NCBI GenBank assembly: GCA_002477945.1
Contig: DLLF01000037.1
Span: 1 to 32,028, forward strand
Direction: 5' to 3'
Length of the DNA: 32,028 bases
Origin: Bacteroidales bacterium UBA7569
GTDB taxonomy: Bacteria > Bacteroidota > Bacteroidia > Bacteroidales > Paludibacteraceae
The notes beneath the pieces are model-generated. The model was not told the DNA's origin, did no database searches, and saw only the letters and a list, made by a program, of their open reading frames with translations. This document shows positions 6,519-14,344 of this stretch, piece after piece. The position numbers and the translations under genes are program-made. Each line of letters starts with the position of its first letter. Within the stretch, counting starts at the first letter, position 1.

Positions 6519-7535
6519 ATGGAGCAACAAAACTACGGCGAAATCGCCATATTTAATTCGGAAGACGGCACAGCCAAAGTACAAATACAAGCCGTTGTAA
6601 GAGACGAAACAGTGTGGCTCACCCAAAAGGCTATGAGTGAGTTGTTTGAAGTCAGGATACCTACCATCAACGAGCACCTGACGAATATATTTCAAGACAA
6701 CGAATTAGAGGAAAATCGAACTATTAGGAAATTCCGAATAGTTCAAACAGAGGGAACTCGGCAAGTAGAAAGAGAAGTGTCATTTTACAACCTCGACGCC
6801 ATCATTGCGGTGGGCTATCGTGTTAATTCCAAGCGTGCTACGCAATTCCGTATATGGGCAACGACTATATTGAAAGAGTACCTCATCAAGGGCTTTGCCT
6901 TGGACGATGAGCGTTTCAAGAAAGGGCAGTCGCTCACTCATTTCCGCGAACTTCTCGAGAGAATACGTGCCATACGCATATCGGAGCGTGTCTTCTACCA
7001 GCAAATAAAGGACATCTACAAGTTGAGCGAGGACTACGACAGTCGGGCGCAGATGACTATAGACTTTTTCGCAGAGGTGCAGAACAAGTTGCTTTGGGCG
7101 GTAAGCGGGAAGACGGCTGCCGAGTTGGTGTATTTCCGCTCGAATGCCCAACTCCCGCAAATGGGACTGACAAGCACGCAAATAGAAGGGCTTGTGCGCA
7201 AATCGGACATCGGCATCGGCAAAAACTACCTGAACAAAGAAGAATTGGAGCAACTCCAGTTGATTGTTGAGCAATACCTTGCTTTTGCCGAAGCACAGGC
7301 AAGGGCACATAAGCCGATGTATATGGCTGATTGGCAAAAGGCACTGGGCTTAATCTTGCAAATGAACGGTAGAGAACTGCTGACCAACAGCGGCAAAATC
7401 TCTCATGAATTGGCAAAACAAAAAGCCGACACGGAATATACCGCTTACAAGAAGATACAGAAACGGCAGCAGAAGTTGGAAAGTCTCAAAGAATTGTCGG
7501 AAGACTTGGAGCGGCTGAAGGGGAAGCAATTGTAA
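6519..7535 (+). CDS. RhuM family protein (virulence-associated, function unknown)
   Basis: The 338-residue protein has the RhuM signature: EIAIFNSEDG, VWLTQKAMSELFEV (helix-turn-helix-like), IFQDNELEEN, then REVSFYNLDAIIAVGYRVNS and TQFRIWATTILKEYL, followed by a helical C-terminal part rich in Lys and Glu. RhuM proteins are common on Bacteroidetes and Salmonella islands; the DNA-binding-like N terminus suggests a nucleic-acid role. The ATG at 6519 is preferred to the upstream TTG at 6462 because homology begins at MEQQNYGEIAIF. It stands alone, with its own promoter and a terminator at 7561. Confidence 0.85.
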   Translation: MEQQNYGEIAIFNSEDGTAKVQIQAVVRDETVWLTQKAMSELFEVRIPTINEHLTNIFQDNELEENRTIRKFRIVQTEGTRQVEREVSFYNLDAIIAVGYRVNSKRATQFRIWATTILKEYLIKGFALDDERFKKGQSLTHFRELLERIRAIRISERVFYQQIKDIYKLSEDYDSRAQMTIDFFAEVQNKLLWAVSGKTAAELVYFRSNAQLPQMGLTSTQIEGLVRKSDIGIGKNYLNKEELEQLQLIVEQYLAFAEAQARAHKPMYMADWQKALGLILQMNGRELLTNSGKISHELAKQKADTEYTAYKKIQKRQQKLESLKELSEDLERLKGKQL

Positions 7536-7560
7536 CAAGGCATAGTATTTCCTGTTAAAG

Positions 7561-7587
7561 AAAACGTAATTAAGAAGTTACGTTTTT
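7561..7587 (+). terminator. Rho-independent terminator after the RhuM-like gene
   Basis: AAAACGTAA (7561-7569) pairs with TTACGTTTT (7578-7586) around an 8-base loop, and the arm runs into a T-tract. It works in either direction in principle. Confidence 0.75.
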
Positions 7588-7671
7588 ATCTGTCATTGTT
7601 TTGCTGCGGGTTGCCCATCTGTCTTATTCGCCCTATCCTCTAATCTATCCCCCCTAATCTCTATCTATATT

Positions 7672-7754
7672 GTTTCTTAGCAGGGCAATACCATTGCCCC
7701 CTTCTCCCTAATCCCTAATTAGTATCGTTTCTTAGCAGGGCGATACCATCGCCC
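7672..7754. repeat. Two copies of a 28-bp hairpin repeat
   Basis: GTTTCTTAGCAGGGC begins both copies (7672-7699 and 7727-7754). Each ends in a hairpin: GGGCAA-tacca-TTGCCC in the first, GGGCGA-tacca-TCGCCC in the second. The single base-pair difference is compensated on the other arm, so the pairing is conserved. Confidence 0.75.
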
Positions 7755-7756
7755 GC

Positions 7757-7830
7757 TTATTAGCCCTATTCGGCTTATTAGCCCTATTCGGCTTATCCGC
7801 CCTATTTGTCTTATTAGCCCCATTGGACTT
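7757..7830. repeat. Degenerate 9-bp tandem array (copy 2)
   Basis: Consecutive 9-base units include CTTATTAGC, CCTATTCGG (both repeated), CTTATCCGC, CCTATTTGT and CCCATTGGA. Part of the same family appears at 7616-7640 and at 133-217. The whole 7588-7866 interval is repeats without a gene. Confidence 0.7.
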
Positions 7831-7866
7831 GCCTTTTCAAAAAACGAGCACCTCTTTCTCATAGAT

Positions 7867-7898
7867 ATTGTGTAATCCATAAAATTTGTCTATCTTTG
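7867..7898 (+). promoter_or_regulatory. Promoter of the truncated FISUMP gene
   Basis: ATTG (7867-7870), 20 bases, TATCTTTG (7891-7898). The leader to the ATG at 8025 is about 120 bases, A-rich and without an obvious hairpin. Confidence 0.65.
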
Positions 7899-8024
7899 CA
7901 GCCGAAAGTTGAAAAACTTCACACAAAATAGATAAAATAAGCAACCAACTAAACCCAAATAAAGTAAAAAACAGAGAACGTCGCCAGCCGAATCACAAGG
8001 TGGAGACAGATATATCAATTTATT

Positions 8025-8354
8025 ATGAAGACAAAAACTTATCTCATTATGAGTATTGCCCTGCTGATGGGAGTATCGGCGTGGGCGCAGGACCCTGCAG
8101 CGGTCTCAGTCTATGAGGACTGCAGCAAGAACGGCAAAACGTATGACGTCCGTCCCACCACTGGCACGGAAAACGGGCATACGTGGGTGGACCTCGGTCT
8201 TCCGAGCGGACTGAAATGGGCGTCATACAACGATGCAAAAGAATGCCACACAGATTATCGGACAGGTTATTCCGCAGAAAGGTACTTTTGTGGAAGTAGG
8301 CAACAGGGTGCTGTTGGGGTTGGTAAAGCAGAGTGCCAGAAAAGGGTATTTTGA
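8025..8354 (+). pseudogene. Truncated FISUMP-domain gene joined to unrelated sequence
   Basis: The signal peptide (MKTKTYLIMSIALLMGVSAWA, one or two changes from the 2760 gene) and the start of the FISUMP domain through GLPSGLKWASYN are intact to about 8231. Then homology stops and the frame runs into 40 unrelated residues before a stop at 8354. The join falls within a few bases of the ATG of the next ORF (8233), which is read in another frame. This is a recombination scar: the front of a surface-protein gene, with its promoter, has been placed directly upstream of a different gene. Confidence 0.8.
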
Positions 8355-8682
8355 GGCATTTGAAGACGGCACGGCGGCATTGTACTATACGGGACAGCAT
8401 TTTCCGACATCTGTTTCGCTGCACGACCTCCATTTCTTTATGCCGATTATCAAAGGCAAGGGCGTCCGCGATGTGTATGAGGTGACCAAAGTACGCACCA
8501 TAACAAGCAGGGAAGCACATCAGATATCCACCGACCCTGACGATGATATGCGCTTGGCGTTTGCGCTGAAATTCCATCACCGTCATTTTGACCAATTCCG
8601 CAAGATAGATATGCAATCCGCTAAGTCGTACAGTTTTATTGACACCACTTTTGCGGAATTGGAACACTGTCTGATTGACTGA
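8233..8682 (+). CDS. Uncharacterised protein, possibly the 3' part of a larger gene
   Basis: The 149-residue product carries a compact alpha/beta-looking sequence with VGNRVLLGLVKQSARKGYFEAF, LHDLHFFMPIIKGKGVRDVYEV and a C-terminal SYSFIDTTFAEL. I do not recognise the family. No signal peptide or membrane segment is visible. Because the upstream sequence changes abruptly at about 8231, this may be an N-terminally truncated gene using an internal ATG; no ribosome site is seen. It sits 24 bases before the AlbA_2 gene, and may now be driven by the captured FISUMP promoter. A role with the neighbouring DNA-acting genes is only guilt by association. Confidence 0.55.
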   Translation: MQKNATQIIGQVIPQKGTFVEVGNRVLLGLVKQSARKGYFEAFEDGTAALYYTGQHFPTSVSLHDLHFFMPIIKGKGVRDVYEVTKVRTITSREAHQISTDPDDDMRLAFALKFHHRHFDQFRKIDMQSAKSYSFIDTTFAELEHCLID

Positions 8683-8706
8683 TATAATGCTGATGTATAA
8701 TCAATA

Positions 8707-10344
8707 ATGGTTATTGTAGATATGAAATCCATACGTGAAATAATCGGATTGCCGGAAAACGCAGAAATAGAATACAAGTCTGCTAAAGGCGGGTTCCCTG
8801 AAAATGTATGGGAGACTTTTTCCGCATTTGCCAACACGAATGGTGGCATCATTGTTTTGGGTGTGAAAGAGAAAGACGGGAAATATATTCCTTCCTATGC
8901 CACACAAGAGCAATTGCTGTCATACAAAAAGATATTTTGGGATACAGTGCGTAACAGAGGCAAAATCAGTGCTACATTAGTGACGGAAAACGATGTCATG
9001 ATAGAGAACTGGCAAGATGCACCTGTATTGATTATCAAAGTGCCTCGTGCTTCTTATAATATGCGCCCTGTTTATTTGACGCATAATCCGTTCGGACACA
9101 CTTATATCCGCAATCATGAAGGAGATTATTGTTGCAGTGATGAAGAAGTAAAACGTATGTTTGCCGATGCCCAAGTTGCACAACATTCTTTTGACAGCGA
9201 GATCCTGCCGAATTTCTCAATGAATGATATTGACGGAGAAACCTTGCGTGCATACAGGCAGCGGTTTTTGTTACGTGTGGAGAGTCATCCGTGGAACGAA
9301 GTGGATGATTTGACATTTCTTACCAAGATAGGAGGTTATCGTACAGATAGAGAAACAGGCAAAAAGGGATTTACACGCGGTGGTTTACTGATGTTCGGCA
9401 AGTACGCAAGTATTACAGATCCGGTTTGTGCGCCATGGTATTTCCCTGATTATCAAGAATGGTTGGAAGATGATGACACGCAACGCTGGACGGACAGAAT
9501 TTATCCGAATGGTACATGGGAACCCAATCTGTATCAGTTTTTCCATCGTGTATATACAAAGTTGGCACAATATCAACCTGTTAAATTTTCTTTAAAAGGA
9601 ATAGAGCGCATAGATGATACCTCTGCCCACATGGCTATGCGTGAGGCATTAGTAAACACTCTTGTACATTGCAACTATGCCATTCAGGGAAACATACTTA
9701 TCAAACGTACAACGGAGGGGATAATAATGCGCAATCCGGGACGTATGCTTATTTCCATTGATGATTTCTATGCAGGAAGTCATAGTACATGCCGAAATCC
9801 GTACATACAAAAGATGTTTATGCTACTCGGCTATGGCGAACGTGCCGGCAGCGGAGCGGATATTATTGTGAAAGGTTGGCTTAAATATAATAAAGAACGT
9901 CCTGTTATCGTTGAATCTGTAGCCAAGGAAGAGACTATGCTCACGATGCCGACGCAGCATTTCGCAATCAAAAACAATCAAGATGTCCCAAGTAATGTCC
10001 CAAGTAGTGTCCCAAGTAATGTCCCAAGTCAATCCTTGATTTCTGGCAACTTGCGTCTTGTCTTTGTAGATATGACAGAGACACAGTTAAACAAGGCAGC
10101 AAAGGTTATTTTGGCATTGGGTGAGAGAGAAGAATTACCGATGTCTGTACTTATGCAGATAGCAGGAGACAGTAATCGTAGCAGATTCCGGCAAAATATT
10201 ATGACACCTCTTATTCAAAAAGGATATGTGGCACCTACATCTTCCGAAAGTCCGAATAGTCCAAAACAAACATACAAACTGGCGAAACAAGGATTTTCTC
10301 TTACACAACCACCTGCATATCTAACAGATCCGCAATCGTTGTAA
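8707..10344 (+). CDS. AlbA_2/Schlafen-type domain and GHKL-ATPase-like protein
   Basis: The 545-residue protein begins with an AlbA_2 domain (about residues 10-140: ENAEIEYKSAKGG, FANTNGGIIVLGV, GHTYIRNHEGDYCCSDEEV). It continues to an ATPase-like C-terminal module (HATPase_c_4 type: AMREALVNTLVHCNYA, IIMRNPGRM, GYGERAGSGADII), then a Ser/Pro linker with four 4-residue repeats (residues 426-441), then a winged-helix-like end (about 455-530). Such proteins are often labelled RNA-binding or transcriptional regulators; some occur with restriction or defence genes. An alternative start is the ATG at 8722. The vsr gene follows 16 bases later. Confidence 0.85.
   Translation: MVIVDMKSIREIIGLPENAEIEYKSAKGGFPENVWETFSAFANTNGGIIVLGVKEKDGKYIPSYATQEQLLSYKKIFWDTVRNRGKISATLVTENDVMIENWQDAPVLIIKVPRASYNMRPVYLTHNPFGHTYIRNHEGDYCCSDEEVKRMFADAQVAQHSFDSEILPNFSMNDIDGETLRAYRQRFLLRVESHPWNEVDDLTFLTKIGGYRTDRETGKKGFTRGGLLMFGKYASITDPVCAPWYFPDYQEWLEDDDTQRWTDRIYPNGTWEPNLYQFFHRVYTKLAQYQPVKFSLKGIERIDDTSAHMAMREALVNTLVHCNYAIQGNILIKRTTEGIIMRNPGRMLISIDDFYAGSHSTCRNPYIQKMFMLLGYGERAGSGADIIVKGWLKYNKERPVIVESVAKEETMLTMPTQHFAIKNNQDVPSNVPSSVPSNVPSQSLISGNLRLVFVDMTETQLNKAAKVILALGEREELPMSVLMQIAGDSNRSRFRQNIMTPLIQKGYVAPTSSESPNSPKQTYKLAKQGFSLTQPPAYLTDPQSL
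9982..10029 (+). repeat. In-frame 12-bp tandem repeat in the AlbA_2 gene
   Basis: Four copies of a 12-base unit (GTCCCAAGTAAT type) encode V-P-S plus a variable residue. Because the unit is a multiple of three, gain or loss of copies would change linker length without a frameshift. Confidence 0.85.
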
Positions 10345-10360
10345 AAGTTATATCTGAACT

Positions 10361-10810
10361 ATGCCCGATATTCTGACACCACAACAACGCCACCGCTGTA
10401 TGTCGCATATTCGCAGCCGGGGGACAAAACCCGAACTGACGGTGCGGAAATGGCTTTGGACACACGGCTACAGGTACCGGCTGAATGTCAAGAGCGTGCC
10501 TGGCAAGCCGGACATTGTGATGCGCAAGTACAGAACGGCGATATTCGTCAACGGCTGTTTCTGGCACGGGCACGAGGGCTGCCGGCAGTTCGTACTGCCG
10601 AAAACCAATACGATGTTCTGGCAGACGAAGATTGACCGCAACCGCGAACGAGACCGACGGAACGAGGAATTGCTCCGAACCAACGGATGGCAGGTGATTA
10701 CATTGTGGGCGTGCAGCCTGACCAAGGACCGACTCGAACCCACTATGCAGCAAGTTGCCGTTGCGCTGAATCACAACTTATTACAGATAATCAATCACCA
10801 TACCCGCTAA
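10361..10810 (+). CDS. vsr: Very short patch repair endonuclease (Vsr)
   Basis: The 149-residue protein is a full-length Vsr homologue. It shows MSHIRSRGTKPEL (residues 14-26), the catalytic Asp51 in PGKPDIV, and the hallmark FVNGCFWHGHEGC (62-74), which in the E. coli enzyme supplies catalytic histidines and zinc-binding ligands. Vsr nicks the T strand at T:G mismatches left by deaminated 5-methylcytosine. These genes normally sit beside a DNA cytosine methyltransferase; none is present in this window. It follows the AlbA_2 gene by 16 bases, suggesting one transcript. Its last codons contain an 18-base word repeated at 11551. Confidence 0.93.
   Translation: MPDILTPQQRHRCMSHIRSRGTKPELTVRKWLWTHGYRYRLNVKSVPGKPDIVMRKYRTAIFVNGCFWHGHEGCRQFVLPKTNTMFWQTKIDRNRERDRRNEELLRTNGWQVITLWACSLTKDRLEPTMQQVAVALNHNLLQIINHHTR
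10775..10792 (+). repeat. 18-bp direct repeat, left copy
   Basis: AACTTATTACAGATAATC lies at the 3' end of vsr and again at 11551-11568 before the next gene. About 48 bases around both copies are alignable. The pair brackets the sigma-factor-like gene. Confidence 0.8.
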
Positions 10811-10853
10811 AAAGTTATTGGCTTGTTTGCGGAACTGATATTGGGAGAAGTAA

Positions 10854-11525
10854 ATGAATAAAAAAGTAAAAAAATCTTCTATAGGTGATAGATTTCAACC
10901 TTTTCCCCGTTATACAAGTGGAAAGGAAAAGTTTAATCTATCAACCAAACAATATATGAACCAAATAACAACTTATGACAACCTGACAGATCAGCAAATC
11001 GTTGAACGGCTGATACACTACGACCGCGATATGGAAACGTGGTTCTTTTCGGTCTATTGTGCGCCAATACTGCAATCCGTCAATCGGCGGTTCTTCTGTG
11101 GTGGGCAACCGATGGAGAAAATGACCAACGATTTCTATTTGCACCTCAAGAAACAGGATTGGCACGCACTCAGGCAATACCGCCCGACCGGTGCACTCAA
11201 GGCATGGCTCACCACTGTAGCAACCAATCTCTTCATGCCGTGTCCTGATGCTGCTTCAATGGTCACGACCATGGACAATGACGAAATGGATGCGTTCTTT
11301 GAGGAGGATAACCTGTACTACACGCAACGGCAAGAGAACCTGCGAACCATAGAAAAAGCATTAGACAACCTGCCTAACCCGCGTTATCGCTACGTGTTGA
11401 AAGGCATATATTGTTGGCAGTTGTCCCCGCAACTATTAGCAGAGAAACTGGGCATCACCCTGCCTAATTTTTACAATCTCCACCACCGCGCCCTTACAGC
11501 ATTGAAGAAAAATATAATCCAATAA
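10854..11525 (+). CDS. Sigma-70 family-like protein
   Basis: The 223-residue protein has a region-2-like part (about residues 45-125: LTDQQIVERLIHYDRDMETWFF, split by a Cys/Gly segment, then GALKAWLTTVATNLF) and a region-4-like helix-turn-helix (about 165-218: LPNPRYRYVLKG, LAEKLGITLPNFYNLHHRALTALKK). It resembles the small sigma-like proteins common in Bacteroidales. A GGGAG ribosome site lies 9 bases before ATG 10854, supporting that start, although homology proper begins near residue 35. No anti-sigma gene is adjacent. The gene is bracketed by an 18-bp direct repeat, suggesting insertion between vsr and the glycosylase gene. Confidence 0.75.
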   Translation: MNKKVKKSSIGDRFQPFPRYTSGKEKFNLSTKQYMNQITTYDNLTDQQIVERLIHYDRDMETWFFSVYCAPILQSVNRRFFCGGQPMEKMTNDFYLHLKKQDWHALRQYRPTGALKAWLTTVATNLFMPCPDAASMVTTMDNDEMDAFFEEDNLYYTQRQENLRTIEKALDNLPNPRYRYVLKGIYCWQLSPQLLAEKLGITLPNFYNLHHRALTALKKNIIQ

Positions 11526-11550
11526 ATAATTGCCATCGGCGTTCAACCAT

Positions 11551-11568
11551 AACTTATTACAGATAATC
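11551..11568 (+). repeat. 18-bp direct repeat, right copy
   Basis: Identical to 10775-10792. It ends 7 bases before the ATG at 11576, in the same relation to a following CACCAT as in the left copy. Confidence 0.8.
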
Positions 11569-11575
11569 CACCACC

Positions 11576-12280
11576 ATGTCCGCCATACCTGAAATAGAAC
11601 ATCATACATTGATTGAACGCCACCCCTTGTCTCCCTTTCTGCCCGAAGGGGCAAGGCTGCTGATGCTGGGCAGTTTCCCGCCACCGCGGGAACGATGGTG
11701 TATGGATTTCTTCTATCCCAACCCTCAGAACGATATGTGGCGCATCATGGGGCAAGTGTTCTTCGGCGACAAGACGCACTTCGAACTATACAGAGACAAA
11801 ACACATTTGGCGGGACAAAGAGACAAAACGCACTTGGAACTACCAAGAGACGGGATACTCAAAGAAAAGCAGCACCCCAAAAAGAACCGCAAGACGGTGT
11901 TTGACTGCGAAGCCATTGTGGCTTTCTGCAGGGAGCAGGGGATTGCTATCTTCGACACGGCGCAGGCGGTCAGACGCCTGCAAGGCAACGCCTCCGATGA
12001 GCATCTGGAGATTGTGGAGCGGACGGACATCGCTGCATTGCTTCGGCAGATACCTGCGTGCCACGACCTCTGCTGTACCGGCGGCAAAGCCGCAGACACA
12101 CTGGCGGACATCCTGCATACCGCCACACCCAAAGCAGGCGGATATATCAACACCGTCTTCAACGACCGCCCCATCCGTTTCTGGCGTATGCCCTCCACTT
12201 CCCGCGCCTACCCTTTGCCGTTCCTTCAAAAAGCCGCTGCCTATCAACGGATGTTCGCCATACTCCCCGCCCGCCATTGA
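11576..12280 (+). CDS. Uracil-DNA glycosylase superfamily protein
   Basis: The 234-residue protein fits the UDG superfamily: LLMLGSFPPPRERW near residue 30 (motif A region), FYPNPQNDMWRI, GIAIFDTAQAVRRLQGNASD, CTGGKAADTL, and RMPSTSRAYP near the C terminus (motif with S-T-S). Family members remove uracil or mismatched T from DNA and hand over to base excision repair. The family norm is nearer 200 residues; the excess is a run of three 9-residue repeats (DKTHxxxxR) after FFGDK. With vsr close by, a shared role in repairing cytosine deamination is plausible. It ends about 240 bases before a strong bidirectional terminator. Confidence 0.8.
   Translation: MSAIPEIEHHTLIERHPLSPFLPEGARLLMLGSFPPPRERWCMDFFYPNPQNDMWRIMGQVFFGDKTHFELYRDKTHLAGQRDKTHLELPRDGILKEKQHPKKNRKTVFDCEAIVAFCREQGIAIFDTAQAVRRLQGNASDEHLEIVERTDIAALLRQIPACHDLCCTGGKAADTLADILHTATPKAGGYINTVFNDRPIRFWRMPSTSRAYPLPFLQKAAAYQRMFAILPARH
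11768..11848 (+). repeat. In-frame 27-bp tandem repeat inside the glycosylase gene
   Basis: Three consecutive 27-base units start at 11768, 11795 and 11822, each beginning GACAAGACGCACTT or a near match. They encode nine residues each and keep the frame, so the protein has gained a charged insertion of about 27 residues. Confidence 0.85.
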
Positions 12281-12521
12281 CAGATGCTATAAGGAATAGA
12301 GCAGTGCAGAAGTCCATATTCAAAGTTCCATAATGCCGGCTTGTTCCTGTAAGCCTTGCAGGCAGGGTAAATCTCAATGTTCGAGAATATGATAGAACTA
12401 ACTATCTACTACGATACAACCGCCCTTATTTGGCTCCAACTAATAATATTGTGAGCGCGTTGGCTCAGTGTATCCTCTCGGCAAGATCCCTGTATTCTCT
12501 CTCGTGAAAAACAGCATTAAA

Positions 12522-12566
12522 CAATAGAACGGTTGTGCGGTGTTATACCGCACAACCGTTCTATTG
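12522..12566. terminator. Very strong bidirectional hairpin terminator
   Basis: A perfect 20-bp stem (12522-12541 with 12547-12566) has a 5-base loop. On the minus strand it follows the stop of the 12582 gene by 15 bases and runs into a T-rich tail. It can also end transcripts from the glycosylase side. The rest of 12281-12521 shows no gene. Confidence 0.85.
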
Positions 12567-12581
12567 GCAAGAGTAGAGATG

Positions 12582-14339
12582 TTATTTAACCAACACACGT
12601 TTCACATCAACGAGGAACGGGTTCTCGCCGAGGTGTACACGCGATTGGTCGCCAATGAAATACTGAGGTTCGTCAGATGACTGTGCCTTAACCTTGCGTG
12701 GTGCGCTCTCTGTATCAGCCATATTGGTGTATTCCTTTGGATAAATGCGCATATTGTAAGGCTCAACAATACCCGTAATATATGTTTCGCCGTCTTTCTC
12801 TTCTGTAGTTGCCTGCAATCCATACAAATATCCTGCGCTGAAATAGTCGTACCAATCCACCTTGATAGTATATTTCAGTTCTTCTTCACCGGCATTGTTC
12901 ATTTCCTTCCTTACATTCATATAGCGAATGTTTGCCATATTCCATGAGGTAGCGCCATCTTGTTCCGGCCAAGAATATGCCATAGTAGTACCCGGTTGTG
13001 AGTTCAGGTATAAATTTACATCCGGTTCAGGTTTTGTAGTATCTTCAGCATAAGCCATATATCCTTTCCAGAAATCGCCATACATTTGCACGTCAATATC
13101 TGCGGCCTTCATAGTATAAGGTTCGTATTCGCTTGTACCCAATGTATCAACGTAAAAACCACCGGAATTGCCAATCCAATAACCCTTCTGTTCTCCTTCC
13201 ATAATCCAATAAACAGGAACTTCGCCACTGATGAGGAAACCCTCACCAGTGAAACCGTTGCCGCTTACGAAAGTCAGACCGTTGTCCCATACACGGAGAT
13301 ACAATGTACCCAATTGGCAATAAACACTATCTCCTGATACAAGGTGTACCCATTTCTCTGTATTGGGAATCATTTTTGCTTCCGAACCGAACAATGCATA
13401 ATCGTTCAAAGTAAAATTGTCCAAATCAGCAGATTCCGTATCTTCACAATACGTTGCATTGATATTTCGGAAGCCGTACACATAGTCAGTCATTATTACA
13501 TCAGTTATCTGCAGGTTGCTGACTGTCTCCGAGCAATTTCTATCTCCAGCAGGGAAATCCATCATTTCATAATCCCACGAGCCATTAACCACATACTTGT
13601 ACTCGCGCCCCATTTTGCTCTTAATGGTAGCGGTGAAATGAGTGTCATCGATGCGTGTCATCGGGTAAGCGTCAGTAAGCCAAGCGTTCTCTTTGAAATC
13701 GCCAACCACATATATATTAGCGTCAGCAGGCATAGCCTGTGCCGTAGTGAGGTTGAAGGTAACGTCATATACCGGCTCAACCACGCATGGGTTGCGCTTG
13801 AATTGGTAACTACGAACATATACGACACTGCCGATTTGCTTTACTATCAATTTGGTTTCGACCGCGTATTCGATTAAGAACTCCGCATCTCCTTTGAGTA
13901 TCTTGCAAGGTTTCTCCTCAGAGCCAATCCACTGATGGTCCCAACTGGTCGGGAAAGTGCCGTCTGCAGCCAATGCACAAGGCTTACCTTCGAGTTGGTC
14001 AATAGGCTCTGTAGGAGTGATGACAGCCTTGTACCAGTTGGTATAGCCCGCTATCTTCTCGAACTTAGCCATAGCAGCCACATCGGTGATGTTGTAATTG
14101 TTGTAGTTGCCTGCAAATACAAGGTCGTTGCACTCGCTGTAATCCACAGCATTCCAAACAATGGTATATTTTCCCTGTGTAGGAGCCACTTGTGGTAAAT
14201 TGTCAGTCTCAGGATACAATGAGAAAGTGATGCTATCCAAATTGGCAGCGGTATAGTGTCCGCCTTGCCAGAGATACATTTGCGCCATACTGCTCACGCT
14301 GATGAGAAGCGCACTGATAAGTAATGATAATTGCTTCAT
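12582..14339 (-). CDS. Large secreted protein with a CBM-like domain
   Basis: The 585-residue protein starts with a signal peptide (MKQLSLLISALLISVSSMA). A segment at about residues 190-265 (IYVVGDFKENAWLTDAYPM, EYKYVVNGSWDYEM) looks like a starch/glycogen-binding beta-sandwich of the CBM20/CBM48 type. The remaining regions are beta-rich and unassigned. It ends in KRVLVK without a full T9SS tail. It lies 5 bases after the T9SS-tailed gene on the same strand, so they are probably one operon. It may bind carbohydrate at the cell surface; the ligand is unknown. Confidence 0.7.
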   Translation of the reverse strand: MKQLSLLISALLISVSSMAQMYLWQGGHYTAANLDSITFSLYPETDNLPQVAPTQGKYTIVWNAVDYSECNDLVFAGNYNNYNITDVAAMAKFEKIAGYTNWYKAVITPTEPIDQLEGKPCALAADGTFPTSWDHQWIGSEEKPCKILKGDAEFLIEYAVETKLIVKQIGSVVYVRSYQFKRNPCVVEPVYDVTFNLTTAQAMPADANIYVVGDFKENAWLTDAYPMTRIDDTHFTATIKSKMGREYKYVVNGSWDYEMMDFPAGDRNCSETVSNLQITDVIMTDYVYGFRNINATYCEDTESADLDNFTLNDYALFGSEAKMIPNTEKWVHLVSGDSVYCQLGTLYLRVWDNGLTFVSGNGFTGEGFLISGEVPVYWIMEGEQKGYWIGNSGGFYVDTLGTSEYEPYTMKAADIDVQMYGDFWKGYMAYAEDTTKPEPDVNLYLNSQPGTTMAYSWPEQDGATSWNMANIRYMNVRKEMNNAGEEELKYTIKVDWYDYFSAGYLYGLQATTEEKDGETYITGIVEPYNMRIYPKEYTNMADTESAPRKVKAQSSDEPQYFIGDQSRVHLGENPFLVDVKRVLVK

Positions 14340-14344
14340 ACTAT

